Source of the DNA: Halobacteria archaeon HArc-gm2
Lineage (GTDB): Archaea; Halobacteriota; Halobacteria; Halobacteriales; Haloarculaceae
Assembly: GCA_025517465.1 (NCBI GenBank)
Contig: JAOPKE010000011.1
Span: forward strand, 95,494 to 159,493
DNA length: 64,000 bases
Direction: 5' to 3'
Shown here: positions 51,692-62,609 of the stretch, in pieces
Layout of the letters: every line of letters starts with the position of its first letter
Position numbering within the stretch: position 1 is the first letter of the stretch
Program-made: the position numbers and the translations under genes
The notes under the pieces: generated by a model
The model's input: the letters and a program-made list of their open reading frames with translations, nothing else
Database searches by the model: none
What the model was told of the DNA's origin: nothing

Positions 51692-53331
51692 CCCCGCTCC
51701 AGCTCTCTACGGACGGTCTCCTCTACTCCGCCTACGTGCTGGCCTTCGGTGGGGCCGCCCTGGCCTGTTTCGGCAGTCTCGTCAGGGTGCGCCAGATCAC
51801 CGACCGGGACACGCGCCTCGGACTCGTCGGCCTCCTCGTCACCAGCGGCGCGTGGGCCCTGGCACAGGTGGGCTTCCTCGCCGCCAGCAACTTCGAACTC
51901 AAACTCTCCTTCTATCTCGCGGGGCTGATCGTCGGGTTCTCAACCGTCGGGCCGTGGCTCTACTTCTGCTCAGCCTATACGGGTCGCTCGCTCCACCGGA
52001 ACCGGACGATACACGCCATCGCTCTCGTGGTCTTCGTCTCGGTCGTCGCGGTGAAGATGACCAACCCGGTCCACCAGCTGTACTTCACGGCCGCGTACGT
52101 CACCGACCCGTTCCCCCACCTGGCGATCCAGAGTACGGTGCTTCACTGGGTCACGATGGGGCTCGCGTACACGCTCGCGGCCATCGGCTACTTCATGCTG
52201 TTCGAGCTGTTCGTGCAGGTCGACTCGGACGCGACGCCGCTGGCCGTGCTCGTCACGCTCACCGGCCTGCCCGTGCTGTTCGACATCGCCTCGATGGTGA
52301 GCACGAGGCTCGTCGCCATCCCGTACGAACCGATCGGCGTCGCGGCGTTCGCACTGGGCGTCTCCTTCCTCTACCTCGACCGGTTCCAGTCGATCCAGCT
52401 CGCCGCTGGACGGGACGACCCGGTCGTCGTCCTCGACGACGACGACCGTATCCGGGACTACAACGGCCGGGCACTGGACCTGTTTCCAGCCCTCGAAAAC
52501 GGGATCGGCGAGCCGCTCGCGGACCGCCTGCCGGCGATCGCCCACGTCCTCGACGACGACGAACCGATCCTCTCGTTCGACCGCCCCGGTGGTACGCGGT
52601 ACTATCACGTGTCGACGAACCCGTTCTCGGCCGACAGAGCCGCGATCGGGCGGCTCTTGGTGTTCGCCGACGTCACCCACCGCGAACGCTACCGCCGAGA
52701 ACTCGAACGCCAGAACGAGCGCCTCGAACAGTTCGCGAGCGTCGTCTCCCACGACCTCCGGAACCCGCTGTCGGTCGCGAGCGGGCGGGTCCAGATCCTG
52801 CGCGAAGACGGCGAGGACGACGAGCACCTCGTGGCCGTCGACGACGCGCTCGCACGGATGGAGGGGCTGATAGACGACCTGCTCTCGCTCGCCCGGCAGG
52901 GCCAGCACGTCGACGACCCCTCGCCCGTCGCTATCGAAGCGGTCGCCACCCGGGCCTGGCAGATGGTCCAGTCCGAGGGGACGACCCTCGTCGTCGAGAG
53001 CGACCGCGACTTCCTGGCCGACCCGGACCGCCTCCAGCAGCTGTACGAGAACCTCTTTCGCAACGCGATCGAACACGGCGCCAGCGCGACGATTCGGGTC
53101 GGCGGACTCGACGATGGCGCCGGCTTCTTCGTGGCCGACGACGGGAAGGGGATCCCGGAAGCCGACCGCGAAGGAATATTCGAGTTCGGCTACACGACCG
53201 ACGACGACGGGACGGGGTTCGGTCTGGCCATCGTCGCCGAAATCGTCGACGCCCACGACTGGGAAATCACGGTGACGGACAGCGAGGACGGCGGGGCTCG
53301 ATTCGAAATCCGCGGCGTCGAGACGCCCTGA
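51688..53331 (+). CDS. Membrane histidine kinase with N-terminal 7-helix sensor and PAS-like domain
   Basis: A 547-residue sensor kinase from a GTG coupled to the upstream mini-ORF. Residues 1-235: about seven transmembrane helices. Residues about 240-345: PAS-like (PVVVLDDDDRIRDYNGRALDLFP). HisKA: NERLEQFASVVSHDLRNPLSVASGRVQIL with the phosphoacceptor His. ATPase: YENLFRNAIEHG (N box), FFVADDGKGIPEADREGIFEFGYTTDDDGTGFGLAIVAEI (G1-G2). A response regulator is not adjacent, which is common for haloarchaeal kinases. The signal is unknown. Confidence 0.93.
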   Translation: MTPLQLSTDGLLYSAYVLAFGGAALACFGSLVRVRQITDRDTRLGLVGLLVTSGAWALAQVGFLAASNFELKLSFYLAGLIVGFSTVGPWLYFCSAYTGRSLHRNRTIHAIALVVFVSVVAVKMTNPVHQLYFTAAYVTDPFPHLAIQSTVLHWVTMGLAYTLAAIGYFMLFELFVQVDSDATPLAVLVTLTGLPVLFDIASMVSTRLVAIPYEPIGVAAFALGVSFLYLDRFQSIQLAAGRDDPVVVLDDDDRIRDYNGRALDLFPALENGIGEPLADRLPAIAHVLDDDEPILSFDRPGGTRYYHVSTNPFSADRAAIGRLLVFADVTHRERYRRELERQNERLEQFASVVSHDLRNPLSVASGRVQILREDGEDDEHLVAVDDALARMEGLIDDLLSLARQGQHVDDPSPVAIEAVATRAWQMVQSEGTTLVVESDRDFLADPDRLQQLYENLFRNAIEHGASATIRVGGLDDGAGFFVADDGKGIPEADREGIFEFGYTTDDDGTGFGLAIVAEIVDAHDWEITVTDSEDGGARFEIRGVETP

Positions 53332-53353
53332 CCAGGCCGAGATCAGCGTCCGA

Positions 53354-55303
<1,950 letters not shown>

Positions 55304-55349
55304 TACCGAGAGGCAAGGGCTGGTCGTTCAAAATACTCTCGACACCGCG

Positions 55350-56348
55350 TCACTGATTCACGGGGAAGCAGATGCGGTCGCCGACGTCGAGACTGGTCTC
55401 GTTCGTCCAGCCGCGGTTCACTTCGAGGACGTACTGCCCGGTCCCCTCGTACCCCGTCAGTTCGCTCTCGTTCGTCCCCTCGGGGGGCACCGGCGCGTGG
55501 TGGATGGCCGTGACGGCGCCGTTCGCGTCGGCGAAGACGATGTCGAGCGGGAAGTCCATGTCCCGCATCACAAAGGTGCGCGTCCCGACGTCGTCGTAGA
55601 CGAACAGCATCCCCTCGTCGTCGCCGAGGGACTCCGTCTCGCTCAGCCCGGTGAAGCGCTCGCTTCCATTGGCCGCGACCGCGGCTCGCACCGACCCGAG
55701 CCGGGTCCCGTTCGCGCCGAGTGCTGACACGACGGGGCGCTCGTCCGGTGCCATCGCGGCGGCCGCCGTCCCGTTGGCCGTGCAGGTCGCCATTGGGTCT
55801 CGCGGTTCGCTTATCGTACCTGTCTCGTTCACCTCGACAGTCCCGCTCGTCTCGCCCGGGATCCGGAGCCGGTCGCCCTCGTCGAGGCCGGTCTGGTTGG
55901 TCCAGCCGCGGTTCACTTCGAGGACGTACTGTCCGGTCCCGCGATAGCGCTGGAGGTCACCCTCGCCCGTGCCGTTGGCCGGGAGGGGCGCGTGGTGTAC
56001 CTTCGTGACCGTCCCGTTCGCGCCGACGAAGACGATGTCGAGCGGGAAGGCCATCTCCCGCATCACGAAGGCCCGTTCGTCCTCGCCGTCGTGGACGAAC
56101 AGCATCCCCTCGTCGGGCCCGAGGGATTCGGTGTTACTCAACCCGACGTACCGCTTCGCGTACGAGTCGGCGATGCGAACGTCCACCGTCGCGAGTTCGG
56201 TGCCGTTGGCCTCGACGGCCGTGACGTTCGTCCGCTCGTACTCGCCAGTCCCGACGACGTCCACCCACGCACCCGTCTGGACCGCCAGCAGTGCCACCAC
56301 CAGCACGCCGAGGAGGGCTGCGACCGCCAGTGTCGAACGGCGCGGCAT
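55350..56348 (-). CDS. Secreted protein with two DUF192 domains
   Basis: A 332-residue protein with an N-terminal helix (TLAVAALLGVLVVALLAVQTGAW) and two successive DUF192 units. Unit 1: RYVGLSNTESLGPDEGMLFVHDGEDERAFVMREMAFPLDIVF. Unit 2: RFTGLSETESLGDDEGMLFVYDDVGTRTFVMRDMDFPLDIVF. Each ends GQYVLEVNRGWTN, so an intragenic duplication is evident. The ectodomain has 11 N-X-T/S sequons. Single-domain DUF192 is usual; the double form is a less common arrangement. Function unknown. Confidence 0.9.
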   Translation of the reverse strand: MPRRSTLAVAALLGVLVVALLAVQTGAWVDVVGTGEYERTNVTAVEANGTELATVDVRIADSYAKRYVGLSNTESLGPDEGMLFVHDGEDERAFVMREMAFPLDIVFVGANGTVTKVHHAPLPANGTGEGDLQRYRGTGQYVLEVNRGWTNQTGLDEGDRLRIPGETSGTVEVNETGTISEPRDPMATCTANGTAAAAMAPDERPVVSALGANGTRLGSVRAAVAANGSERFTGLSETESLGDDEGMLFVYDDVGTRTFVMRDMDFPLDIVFADANGAVTAIHHAPVPPEGTNESELTGYEGTGQYVLEVNRGWTNETSLDVGDRICFPVNQ

Positions 56349-56433
56349 GGGATAGCTGTCGGGCAGGGGTCAGGTAAGCGTTCCGTCGCAGAGAGAAAGC
56401 GTTATTCCTTCAGGTGGATTGTTTCGAGGTGTC

Positions 56434-56506
56434 GGGTCTGTGGTCTAGTGGTTATGACGCTTCCCTTACAAGGAAGAGGTCGGCGGTTCAAATCCGCCCG
56501 GACCCA
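56434..56506 (+). tRNA. tRNA-Val (TAC)
   Basis: 73 nt. Acceptor GGGTCTG/CGGACCC, anticodon stem CTTCC/GGAAG with loop CTTACAA (anticodon TAC), T-arm loop TTCAAAT flanked by GGCGG/CCGCC, discriminator A. CCA not encoded, no intron. Followed by a repeat array. Confidence 0.95.
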
Positions 56507-56745
56507 TTCTGCGAGGAGCGAACGCGACGAGCGAATGGGTCCAAAAGGATTTGAACCCTGCCAGTCGCGCGCAGCGAAGCGAGCACGTCTGGTTTCGGTT
56601 CAAATCCGCCCGGACCCACTTCTGACGGCGCCATGCGACGAGCGAAGCGAGTCGCCAGCGCCGTCTGTGTGGGCAATGGCGGGTTCGAAGCACGGAACGA
56701 GCGAACGGAGTGAGCGAAGTTCAGTCGGTTCAAATTCGCCGGAAT
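56507..56745 (+). repeat. tRNA-Val 3'-end repeat and hairpin array
   Basis: An exact 23-bp copy of the tRNA 3' end lies at 56596-56618 (original 56484-56506). It pairs with an inverted tRNA 3'-end copy at 56534-56557, where both GGATTTGAACC and GGGTCC are complementary to the copy. In between is a core with CAGTCGCGCGCAGCGAAGCG and ACGTCTGG. A hairpin ACCCATT/AATGGGT straddles the tRNA end. A further hairpin (56624-56631/56658-56665) leads to a decayed unit near 56679-56740 with GAACGGAGTGAGCG. Non-coding; 56746-56886 holds no gene I can see. Confidence 0.82.
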
Positions 56746-56886
56746 AGCTCCACTCTCCCGAGCCATCCTTCAGTCCGTTCAGGAGGACGGCCGCTCTCGC
56801 CGTTCGAGTGCGATAGAGAGGACAATGCCGGCTACTGATCGGAGTCGGGGTCTGGCTGACTCGGCGGTCACTTTTCGGGGCGGATG

Positions 56887-57156
56887 TCAATCTCCGTCGC
56901 CTGCAAGTGAAATGCCACGTGCGACCACGTAGACGAGGACTACGCCCGACCCGGTTGCGAGGATAAATTGCGCCAGGAGCGTGAACAAGAGGCCGAGCCC
57001 GGACCGGCCGCCGAAGAAGAACACCACTGTGAGCGGGACGAGTGCGATCGCGACGAACAGCCCGATGAGTTTCGCGAGCAGGATCGATTCGACCATAATC
57101 TGGTCGAAATCGAGCGTCGCAGTTCCCGGATCGACGAACGGAACGTCCGATGACAT
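56887..57156 (-). CDS. Small membrane protein, two spans
   Basis: An 89-residue protein with two helices (LLAKLIGLFVAIALVPLTVVFFFGG, LLFTLLAQFILATGSGVVLVYVV), typical of tiny haloarchaeal membrane proteins. No function known. Lies next to the tRNA-Val repeat region, so an origin by transfer is conceivable. Confidence 0.7.
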   Translation of the reverse strand: MSSDVPFVDPGTATLDFDQIMVESILLAKLIGLFVAIALVPLTVVFFFGGRSGLGLLFTLLAQFILATGSGVVLVYVVARGISLAGDGD

Positions 57157-57360
57157 AGGTCATACGACCCCCAGGACCTGAATAAGCGTGCTGGACGCTC
57201 TGATTCTCGTCGAAGTCATCACGGTGGGTGAAGCCGCCTCCAGGCCAGCGCTAAACCGCACGAATTACCCAGGACGGTCGACGGCTGGAACAGGGTGGGC
57301 GACTCATCTGTAGTCAGGGAGACAGTCCTGATCGTTCACGAGGAGGTCTGGTAGCCCTGA

Positions 57361-58068
57361 TCAGGCGGTGTCGTCCGGTGCGGACGGGCCAGCACCGCCG
57401 CCGAGTACGCGTACCACGCGTCTGAGGGCTCGCCCCAGTACGAAGCCGGAGATGGTGATCGGAACGCCGAATCCCAGCGCGAAAATGATCGCCATCCCCA
57501 CCGCGTTGGGGAGTGAGACGACCTGGCTTCCCCACGTGTAGGTGACGGTGGTCCCGTATCGCGTGACACTCGCACCAAAGATCGGTGCACTCACCAAGAG
57601 ACCTGTCGGGAGGAGACCCGAATTGACACCCGCGCTGATCACACCGAGGGCGAGCAGGCCGCCGACTGCGAGGAAAATCATCGGGGAGGGGTCAGTTCCG
57701 AACCACGTTCCGCGAACCCACGCCGGCAACGTCTCGTAGCCGACCGTCGATTCGACCCACCAGGCCGCGAGGAGCGCCAGTCCTGGCGACAGGAGCGTGA
57801 GGACCACCGAGACGTCGGGACGCTTTCCCAGAAGACCGACACGCACTGCGCCCACCACGTCTCGTTCGGCAGCCACCGAGCGGACAGCAGCTACTTTGCT
57901 GAAGGCGACAGTGGCTAGCGACCGAAGCCCGTGAACGAGCCACGTGAGGAGACGCCACACCGTCCGAGTCGCCGAGCGCGTCGCACCGAGTAGTCGCCTG
58001 AGTACCACCATCGTCACCACGCCAGCCTCGCTCACCGCCGTTCGAGCGGCGGACCAATCTGTGAACAT
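57361..58068 (-). CDS. Polytopic membrane protein, unknown
   Basis: A 235-residue protein from MFTDWSAARTAVSEAGV. I rejected 43 residues of upstream open frame rich in Ser and Arg. A basic amphipathic N-terminal part is followed by about four spans (VVLTLLSPGLALLAAWWVES, MIFLAVGGLLALGVISAGV, LLPTGLLVSAPIFGASV, AVGMAIIFALGFGVPITISGFVLG). No family recognised. Single gene. Confidence 0.65.
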   Translation of the reverse strand: MFTDWSAARTAVSEAGVVTMVVLRRLLGATRSATRTVWRLLTWLVHGLRSLATVAFSKVAAVRSVAAERDVVGAVRVGLLGKRPDVSVVLTLLSPGLALLAAWWVESTVGYETLPAWVRGTWFGTDPSPMIFLAVGGLLALGVISAGVNSGLLPTGLLVSAPIFGASVTRYGTTVTYTWGSQVVSLPNAVGMAIIFALGFGVPITISGFVLGRALRRVVRVLGGGAGPSAPDDTA

Positions 58069-58347
58069 ACCCGATACATCTTCCGGTGAGAAATATGACC
58101 GCCGATGACTTCGAACCGTCTTTAAGCCACCTGACGACCCGGTCGAGCTGGCCGCGTTACTCGGTCCGATGTTTCTATCAGGCCACCGACGATCCATGCT
58201 GCAGAAGCAGGCGGGAGATTAGCCAAAACCCGCCGCATCGAGTGGGACACCGGGACGGAGGAATACATCCCAGGTGAACGAGCGGTGACGCCTCGCGTTC
58301 GGCTCTAGTTCACCACATATATGTTGGCGCGTTAGTTTGTACCACTA
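58069..58347. other. Intergenic, about 280 bp
   Basis: No gene visible. It ends with the TATA-like CATATATG at 58316-58323, centred about 28 nt before the ATG at 58348, the likely promoter of the next gene. Confidence 0.5.
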
Positions 58348-58899
58348 ATGGTCCAGTACGAGGCGTTCGACCAGGGCGTCGAGGTTCACGGACGCACGAT
58401 TCTTCACGTCGTGGACGACGCTCTCGCTCGTTTCTCCGAGGAGTATCGGGATCGCGCCCGTGAAGCCCTCCTCAGTCACGGCATCGACGATCCCGCCCCT
58501 GACGAGTGGTACCCCCAGCAGGCCTGGCTGAACACGTTCGAAGACATCGCAGAGGACCTCGAACCGCACCTCCTCGACCGCCTCGGTGAACAGATACCGG
58601 CCGTCGCCGACTGGCCGACGGACATTGGGAGCATGGCGGACGCGCTTCAGTCCATCGACGACGCCTACCAGCGAAATCATCGCGGTGGTGATATCGGCAG
58701 CTACCGATTCGAGCAACTCGACGACCGAACCGGTCGCGTCGTCTGTACCACGCCCTATCCCTGTCCGTTCGATCGCGGGTTGATCCGGGCAGTCGCCCGC
58801 CGTCACGCGCCCGTCGAAGCGTTCGTGTTCGTCGAAGAGCGTGGCGACGCGTGTCGGCGAGACGGAAGCGACACCTGTACGTACACGATTTCCTGGTGA
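58348..58899 (+). CDS. Conserved haloarchaeal protein with Cys-rich C-terminus
   Basis: A 183-residue soluble protein from MVQYEAFDQGVEVHGRTILHVVDDALA. Central block DPAPDEWYPQQAWLNTFEDIAEDLEPHLLDRLGEQIPAVADWP, then VCTTPYPCPFDRGLIRAVARRHAP and a final CRRDGSDTCTYTISW. The layout resembles 4-vinyl-reductase/heme-NO-binding-type domains, in which a Cys-rich end binds a cofactor, but I am not sure. Four Cys (VCTTPYPC, ACRRD, TCTY) could hold a metal. Function unknown. Confidence 0.8.
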   Translation: MVQYEAFDQGVEVHGRTILHVVDDALARFSEEYRDRAREALLSHGIDDPAPDEWYPQQAWLNTFEDIAEDLEPHLLDRLGEQIPAVADWPTDIGSMADALQSIDDAYQRNHRGGDIGSYRFEQLDDRTGRVVCTTPYPCPFDRGLIRAVARRHAPVEAFVFVEERGDACRRDGSDTCTYTISW

Positions 58900-58968
58900 G
58901 TTGTCCGGGCCACCACGCCGGACAGACGCGTCTCCGTCCACGGACTCCCCCACGACCAGCCGAGCCAC

Positions 58969-59487
58969 TCACCCGTCGTACTGCTCGATGGCCTCGATGA
59001 GTTCGGTCGTCGAATGCTCCGTCGCTAGCTCGAGTAGTCGCTGGAGGTCACCGTACGTCTCCTGGAGGTCTTCGATCCGGTCACGGTCAGCGGTCCCTTC
59101 CTGATTATCCTCGCTTTCGAGGCGGTCGAGTGCCCGGTCGAGCGACCGCTGTGCGCTCGTCATCTCCCGGGCGAGATACTGCTGGAAGACGTCCTGGACC
59201 ACGAACCAGAGGTCCGTCTCCGGTGCGAATCGCACCCGCCGACCGCCGCCGCTGGATGACCGCCGTTGGACCAGCCCGATACGGGTGAGCTTGCGTGTGA
59301 CGTTACTGATCGTCGACTTCGCGTAGCCCGTCTCCTCGACGAGTTCCGGGATCGAGAGTGGGCCCGTCGAGAAATACAGGACGCCGTAGACGCGGCCGGC
59401 GCTTCGGCTCAACCCGTAGACCTCGGCAGACCGCTCCATCGACTCGATGACGTCCTCTCGGACGGCTTCTGGGTCATCCCCGTTCAT
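58969..59487 (-). CDS. GbsR/MarR-type winged-helix regulator
   Basis: A 172-residue regulator from MNGDDPEAVREDVIESMERSAEVYGLSRSAGRVYGVLYFSTGPLSIPELVEETGYAKSTISNVTRKLTRIGLVQRR split by the family pattern: the typical GbsR N-terminal helix, then wing RVRFAPETDLWFVVQDVFQQYLAREM, then a C-terminal coiled coil (RDRIEDLQETYGDLQRLLELA). A 37-residue longer frame upstream runs into the operator and was rejected. It may act as a dimer on the inverted repeat at 59576. Confidence 0.9.
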   Translation of the reverse strand: MNGDDPEAVREDVIESMERSAEVYGLSRSAGRVYGVLYFSTGPLSIPELVEETGYAKSTISNVTRKLTRIGLVQRRSSSGGGRRVRFAPETDLWFVVQDVFQQYLAREMTSAQRSLDRALDRLESEDNQEGTADRDRIEDLQETYGDLQRLLELATEHSTTELIEAIEQYDG

Positions 59488-59575
59488 GGGTGATGGTCCC
59501 GTTCTGGGCCAGGGGTCGCTCGTAGAACCGTCACGCTTCGAAGGACCGACCGGAAGTATTAAACAGTTTGGTATG

Positions 59576-59599
59576 TTTGTTCGGAATGAACCGAACAAA
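59576..59599. promoter_or_regulatory. 24-bp inverted repeat, probable operator
   Basis: TTTGTTCGG and CCGAACAAA are perfectly complementary with a 6-bp spacer, in an AT-rich gap between two divergent regulator genes. AGTTTGGT occurs beside it at 59565 and again at about 59606. The position suits autoregulation by the GbsR-type protein and/or control of the wHTH-hydrolase pair. Confidence 0.7.
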
Positions 59600-59654
59600 G
59601 TGAATAGTTTGGTTCAACGCGTTCCCCGTGACCCCCATTTCGACGGAACAAATC

Positions 59655-60062
59655 ATGTCTCGCCTGCTCCCCCACCGGCCCTCCATCGACCACGCGCCTC
59701 GCCAACGACTGGTGGTCGACTTCCGTAGCGAGCGCTCCGAAACCGTCCTCGATGCGCTCGGCTCGACCACTGCCCGGTCCATCATGCGGTTGCTCGAACG
59801 CGGCCCGGCGCCCGCGTCGGAGATCGCGAAGCAAAGCGACATCTCGGTCCAGACCGTTTCGTACCACCTCGACAATCTCCTCGACGCGGGCCTCGTCACA
59901 GCCGTCGGCACCTGGTATTCCTCGAAGGGGGCCGAGATGGACGTCTACGCGCTCACCGGTGAGCGCGTCGAAGTGTGTCTCACCCGCGCCGAGCGCACCC
60001 CCATCCAGCGGTCCGAGGTAGAATCGACCTCCTCGGCACAGCTCGTGCTCGAGAATGACTAG
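59655..60062 (+). CDS. ArsR-type winged-helix regulator
   Basis: A 135-residue protein from MSRLLPHRPSIDHAPRQRLV. ALGSTTARSIMRLLERGPAPASEIAKQSDISVQTVSYHLDNLLDAGLVTAVG is the HTH, followed by a wing with TWYSSKGAEMDVYALTGERV. The in-frame ATG nine codons upstream adds MTPISTEQI; I prefer 59655. Just upstream of an alpha/beta hydrolase on the same strand, so possibly its regulator. Confidence 0.85.
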   Translation: MSRLLPHRPSIDHAPRQRLVVDFRSERSETVLDALGSTTARSIMRLLERGPAPASEIAKQSDISVQTVSYHLDNLLDAGLVTAVGTWYSSKGAEMDVYALTGERVEVCLTRAERTPIQRSEVESTSSAQLVLEND

Positions 60063-60095
60063 ATCGAGCGGACCGGACTCACGATTCACTCACCC

Positions 60096-60911
60096 ATGAC
60101 CCGTGCGGGCCACGCCAGTATCACGCGTACGTGTTCACTTTCGGATGGGCGGACACTCGCCTACGCCATCGCCGGTGACCCGTCTGGATTCCCGGTCGTC
60201 GTCCATCACGGCACCCCTGGCTCCCGACTGTTCGCACCGTTGCTCTCAGACGTCGCGACGAAGGCGGGTGTCACGCTCGTCGTTCCCGACCGGCCGGGAT
60301 ACGGCCGTTCCGGCGCTCCGCCCTCCGGATGGACCTGGACGGACTGGCAGGCCGACCTGGACGAACTGCTGCGAGCTGAATCCATAGCGCGCGCCGGCAT
60401 GCTCGGATTCTCCGGTGGTGGCCCTTTCGCGGTCGCGGCAGCGACGAGTGACCGGGCCACCCGGCTCGGACTGCTCAGTACCGTCGTGCCACCTGCGAGA
60501 GACGGGCTGACTACGCTCGCGCGCGTCCCACTCGCACTGGAACTCTTCTTCCGGTTCAGTGGGTTGGTCGCGCGTGCGTTCGGTCCGGACCTCGTCGTCC
60601 GACAGTACACTGACCGGTCGGTCTCCGGCCCGGTCGCGCGGGCCGTCGGGGCCGACTTCCAGGAGGCGCTTCGACAGGGTGGGAGCGCCGTTCGTCGCGA
60701 GCTGCGGGCGTTCGGCACTGATTCGCTGGATACGGGTGACCTCTCCGTCCCCGTTCGAGCGTGGCACGGCACCCTGGACGATAACACGCCGCTCTCACCG
60801 GTACGATCGCTCGTGCAGGACGAAGACGGCACGCTGTGTCCGTCCGAAACCGATCACCTCGGAACGCTTCTCGCCCGGCGCCGGGATATCGTCGCGTGGT
60901 TCGGACAGTAG
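60096..60911 (+). CDS. Alpha/beta hydrolase
   Basis: A 271-residue enzyme with the fold's signatures: VVVHHGTPGSRLFAPL (oxyanion-hole HG), DRPGYGRSG, nucleophile elbow GFSGGGP (Ser), acid in VRAWHGTLDDNTPLSP (Asp) and His in SETDHLGTLL. A cap domain sits between. Substrate ester or epoxide unknown. Encoded 33 bp after the wHTH gene, likely co-transcribed. Confidence 0.92.
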   Translation: MTRAGHASITRTCSLSDGRTLAYAIAGDPSGFPVVVHHGTPGSRLFAPLLSDVATKAGVTLVVPDRPGYGRSGAPPSGWTWTDWQADLDELLRAESIARAGMLGFSGGGPFAVAAATSDRATRLGLLSTVVPPARDGLTTLARVPLALELFFRFSGLVARAFGPDLVVRQYTDRSVSGPVARAVGADFQEALRQGGSAVRRELRAFGTDSLDTGDLSVPVRAWHGTLDDNTPLSPVRSLVQDEDGTLCPSETDHLGTLLARRRDIVAWFGQ

Positions 60912-61127
60912 GCGTCGGGCTGTCGAAATCTGCTACCGGATCCGTCCGTCAGGGAGTGAACGAACCCCGAGACTCGGTACACCGATATCGAAAACCGAGC
61001 CCCAGGACGTTGCATTCGAACCCGCCGGGATGATTACAATCGTCCTGATATTCAACTCTAAATTTTACGACGAAAAATTACAATACCCGTCGCCACACGT
61101 ATTCGTCCTCGCTGTGTCTGTGGATTA

Positions 61128-62609
61128 ATGACGCGTCTGCCCGTGATACGGGTTCTTACAGTCGTAATTCTCGTCGCCCTCGCCGGCTGTGGCGGTGCCG
61201 GTTTCGACGCCGTCACCGGGCCGGACCGGGCCGCCGCCGAGACGGCCGAATCTCCCACACCGTCAGTCGCCACCAGCGCGGCCGCGAACGGCACGCTCGA
61301 AGTGCACTACATCAACGTCGGGCAGGGAGCGAGCACGCTGGTCGTCGGGCCGTCGAACGAGACGATGTTGATCGACTCCGGCGACTGGTCGGACGACGGA
61401 GAACAGGTGCTCTCGTACCTGGACGAGCGCGGTATCGAGCGGATCGACTACCTCGTGACGACCCACGCCGACGCTGACCACATCGGCGGCCACGCCGCGG
61501 TCATCGAGCACTTCGAGACCGAAGGCGAGGGCGTCGGCGCGGTCTACGACCCCGGCATCGCGTCGAGTTCGCAGACCTACGGGAACTACCTCGACGCCAT
61601 CGAGGAACACGACGTGACGCTGTACGAGACGCGAGCGGGCGACACGATCCCGTTCGAGGGCGTCGAGACGACGGTCCTCATGCCGCCGGAGGGGTACGTC
61701 GCCGACGGTGACCGGAACGAGAACAGCGTCGTCGTCCACCTCGGCTTCGGCGCGTCGACTTTCCTCCTGCCGGGCGATACCGAGGACGCCGGCGAGGAGT
61801 ACCTCGTCGAGGAGTACGGGGCGTCGCTGAACGCGACGGTGTTGCAGGCCGGCCACCACGGGAGTCGGTCCAGTTCGAGCGACGCTTTCCTCGAGACGAG
61901 CCAGCCCCAGATCGCGTTGATTTCGAGCGGTTACGACTCCCAGTACGGCCACCCCCACGAGGAGGTCCTCCAGCGCTTCGCCGAGCGCGGTGTGGAGACG
62001 TACTGGACGGCGACGCACGGCAACGTTCGGATGACGAGCAACGGGTCGGCAGTCACGGTGGCGACTCAGCGGGACGCGCCGACCGACCCGCTCGAACTCA
62101 GGGAGGGAGACGCCGTCGAACCGGGGGCGACCGACGACCTGCAGGTGCGGACCGTCCTCGACGTGAGCGGCGGGACGACGTCGCCCGTCGCCGCGGACGG
62201 TGGCACGGCGCCGACGACTGAGTCGGCGACTGAGGCTGCAACGCCGACCGATTCGTCGGTGTCAGACGATAGCGGCGCGGGAGCGCTCTCGGTGGCCACC
62301 GTCCACGCGGACGCGGCCGGTGACGAGTACGACAACCTCGACGACGAGTACGTCGTCTTCGAGAACACGGGCGACGCCGCGCTCGACCTGTCCGGCTGGA
62401 CGGTCAGCGACGAGGCGGACCACACGTATACGTTCCCCGAGGGCGTCACACTCGACCCGGGCGCACAGGTGACGCTCCGCACGGGGAGTGGCACCGACAG
62501 CGACACCGACCTGTACTGGGGCGCCGACGCGCCGGTCTGGAACAACGGCGGCGACACGGTCGTCGTCCGGGACGGAGACGGCGAGACCGTCCTGGAGGAG
62601 GAATACTGA
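61128..62609 (+). CDS. ComEC-type metallo-beta-lactamase lipoprotein with lamin-tail domain
   Basis: A 493-residue protein starting MTRLPVIRVLTVVILVALAGCGG, with lipobox LAGC. Residues about 55-325 form the MBL fold: VHYINVGQGASTLVVGPSNETMLIDSG, TTHADADHIGGHAAVIEHF (metal site HxDxDH), LPGDTEDAGEEYLVEEYG, LQAGHHGSRSSSS. A Thr/Ser linker follows, and residues about 390-493 match a lamin-tail-like Ig domain (YDNLDDEYVVFENTGDAALDLSGWTVSDEA, YTFPEGVTLDPGAQVTLRTG). It may be a secreted nuclease or phosphodiesterase, inferred from similar ComEC-related proteins. A DUF3006 partner follows. Confidence 0.9.
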   Translation: MTRLPVIRVLTVVILVALAGCGGAGFDAVTGPDRAAAETAESPTPSVATSAAANGTLEVHYINVGQGASTLVVGPSNETMLIDSGDWSDDGEQVLSYLDERGIERIDYLVTTHADADHIGGHAAVIEHFETEGEGVGAVYDPGIASSSQTYGNYLDAIEEHDVTLYETRAGDTIPFEGVETTVLMPPEGYVADGDRNENSVVVHLGFGASTFLLPGDTEDAGEEYLVEEYGASLNATVLQAGHHGSRSSSSDAFLETSQPQIALISSGYDSQYGHPHEEVLQRFAERGVETYWTATHGNVRMTSNGSAVTVATQRDAPTDPLELREGDAVEPGATDDLQVRTVLDVSGGTTSPVAADGGTAPTTESATEAATPTDSSVSDDSGAGALSVATVHADAAGDEYDNLDDEYVVFENTGDAALDLSGWTVSDEADHTYTFPEGVTLDPGAQVTLRTGSGTDSDTDLYWGADAPVWNNGGDTVVVRDGDGETVLEEEY

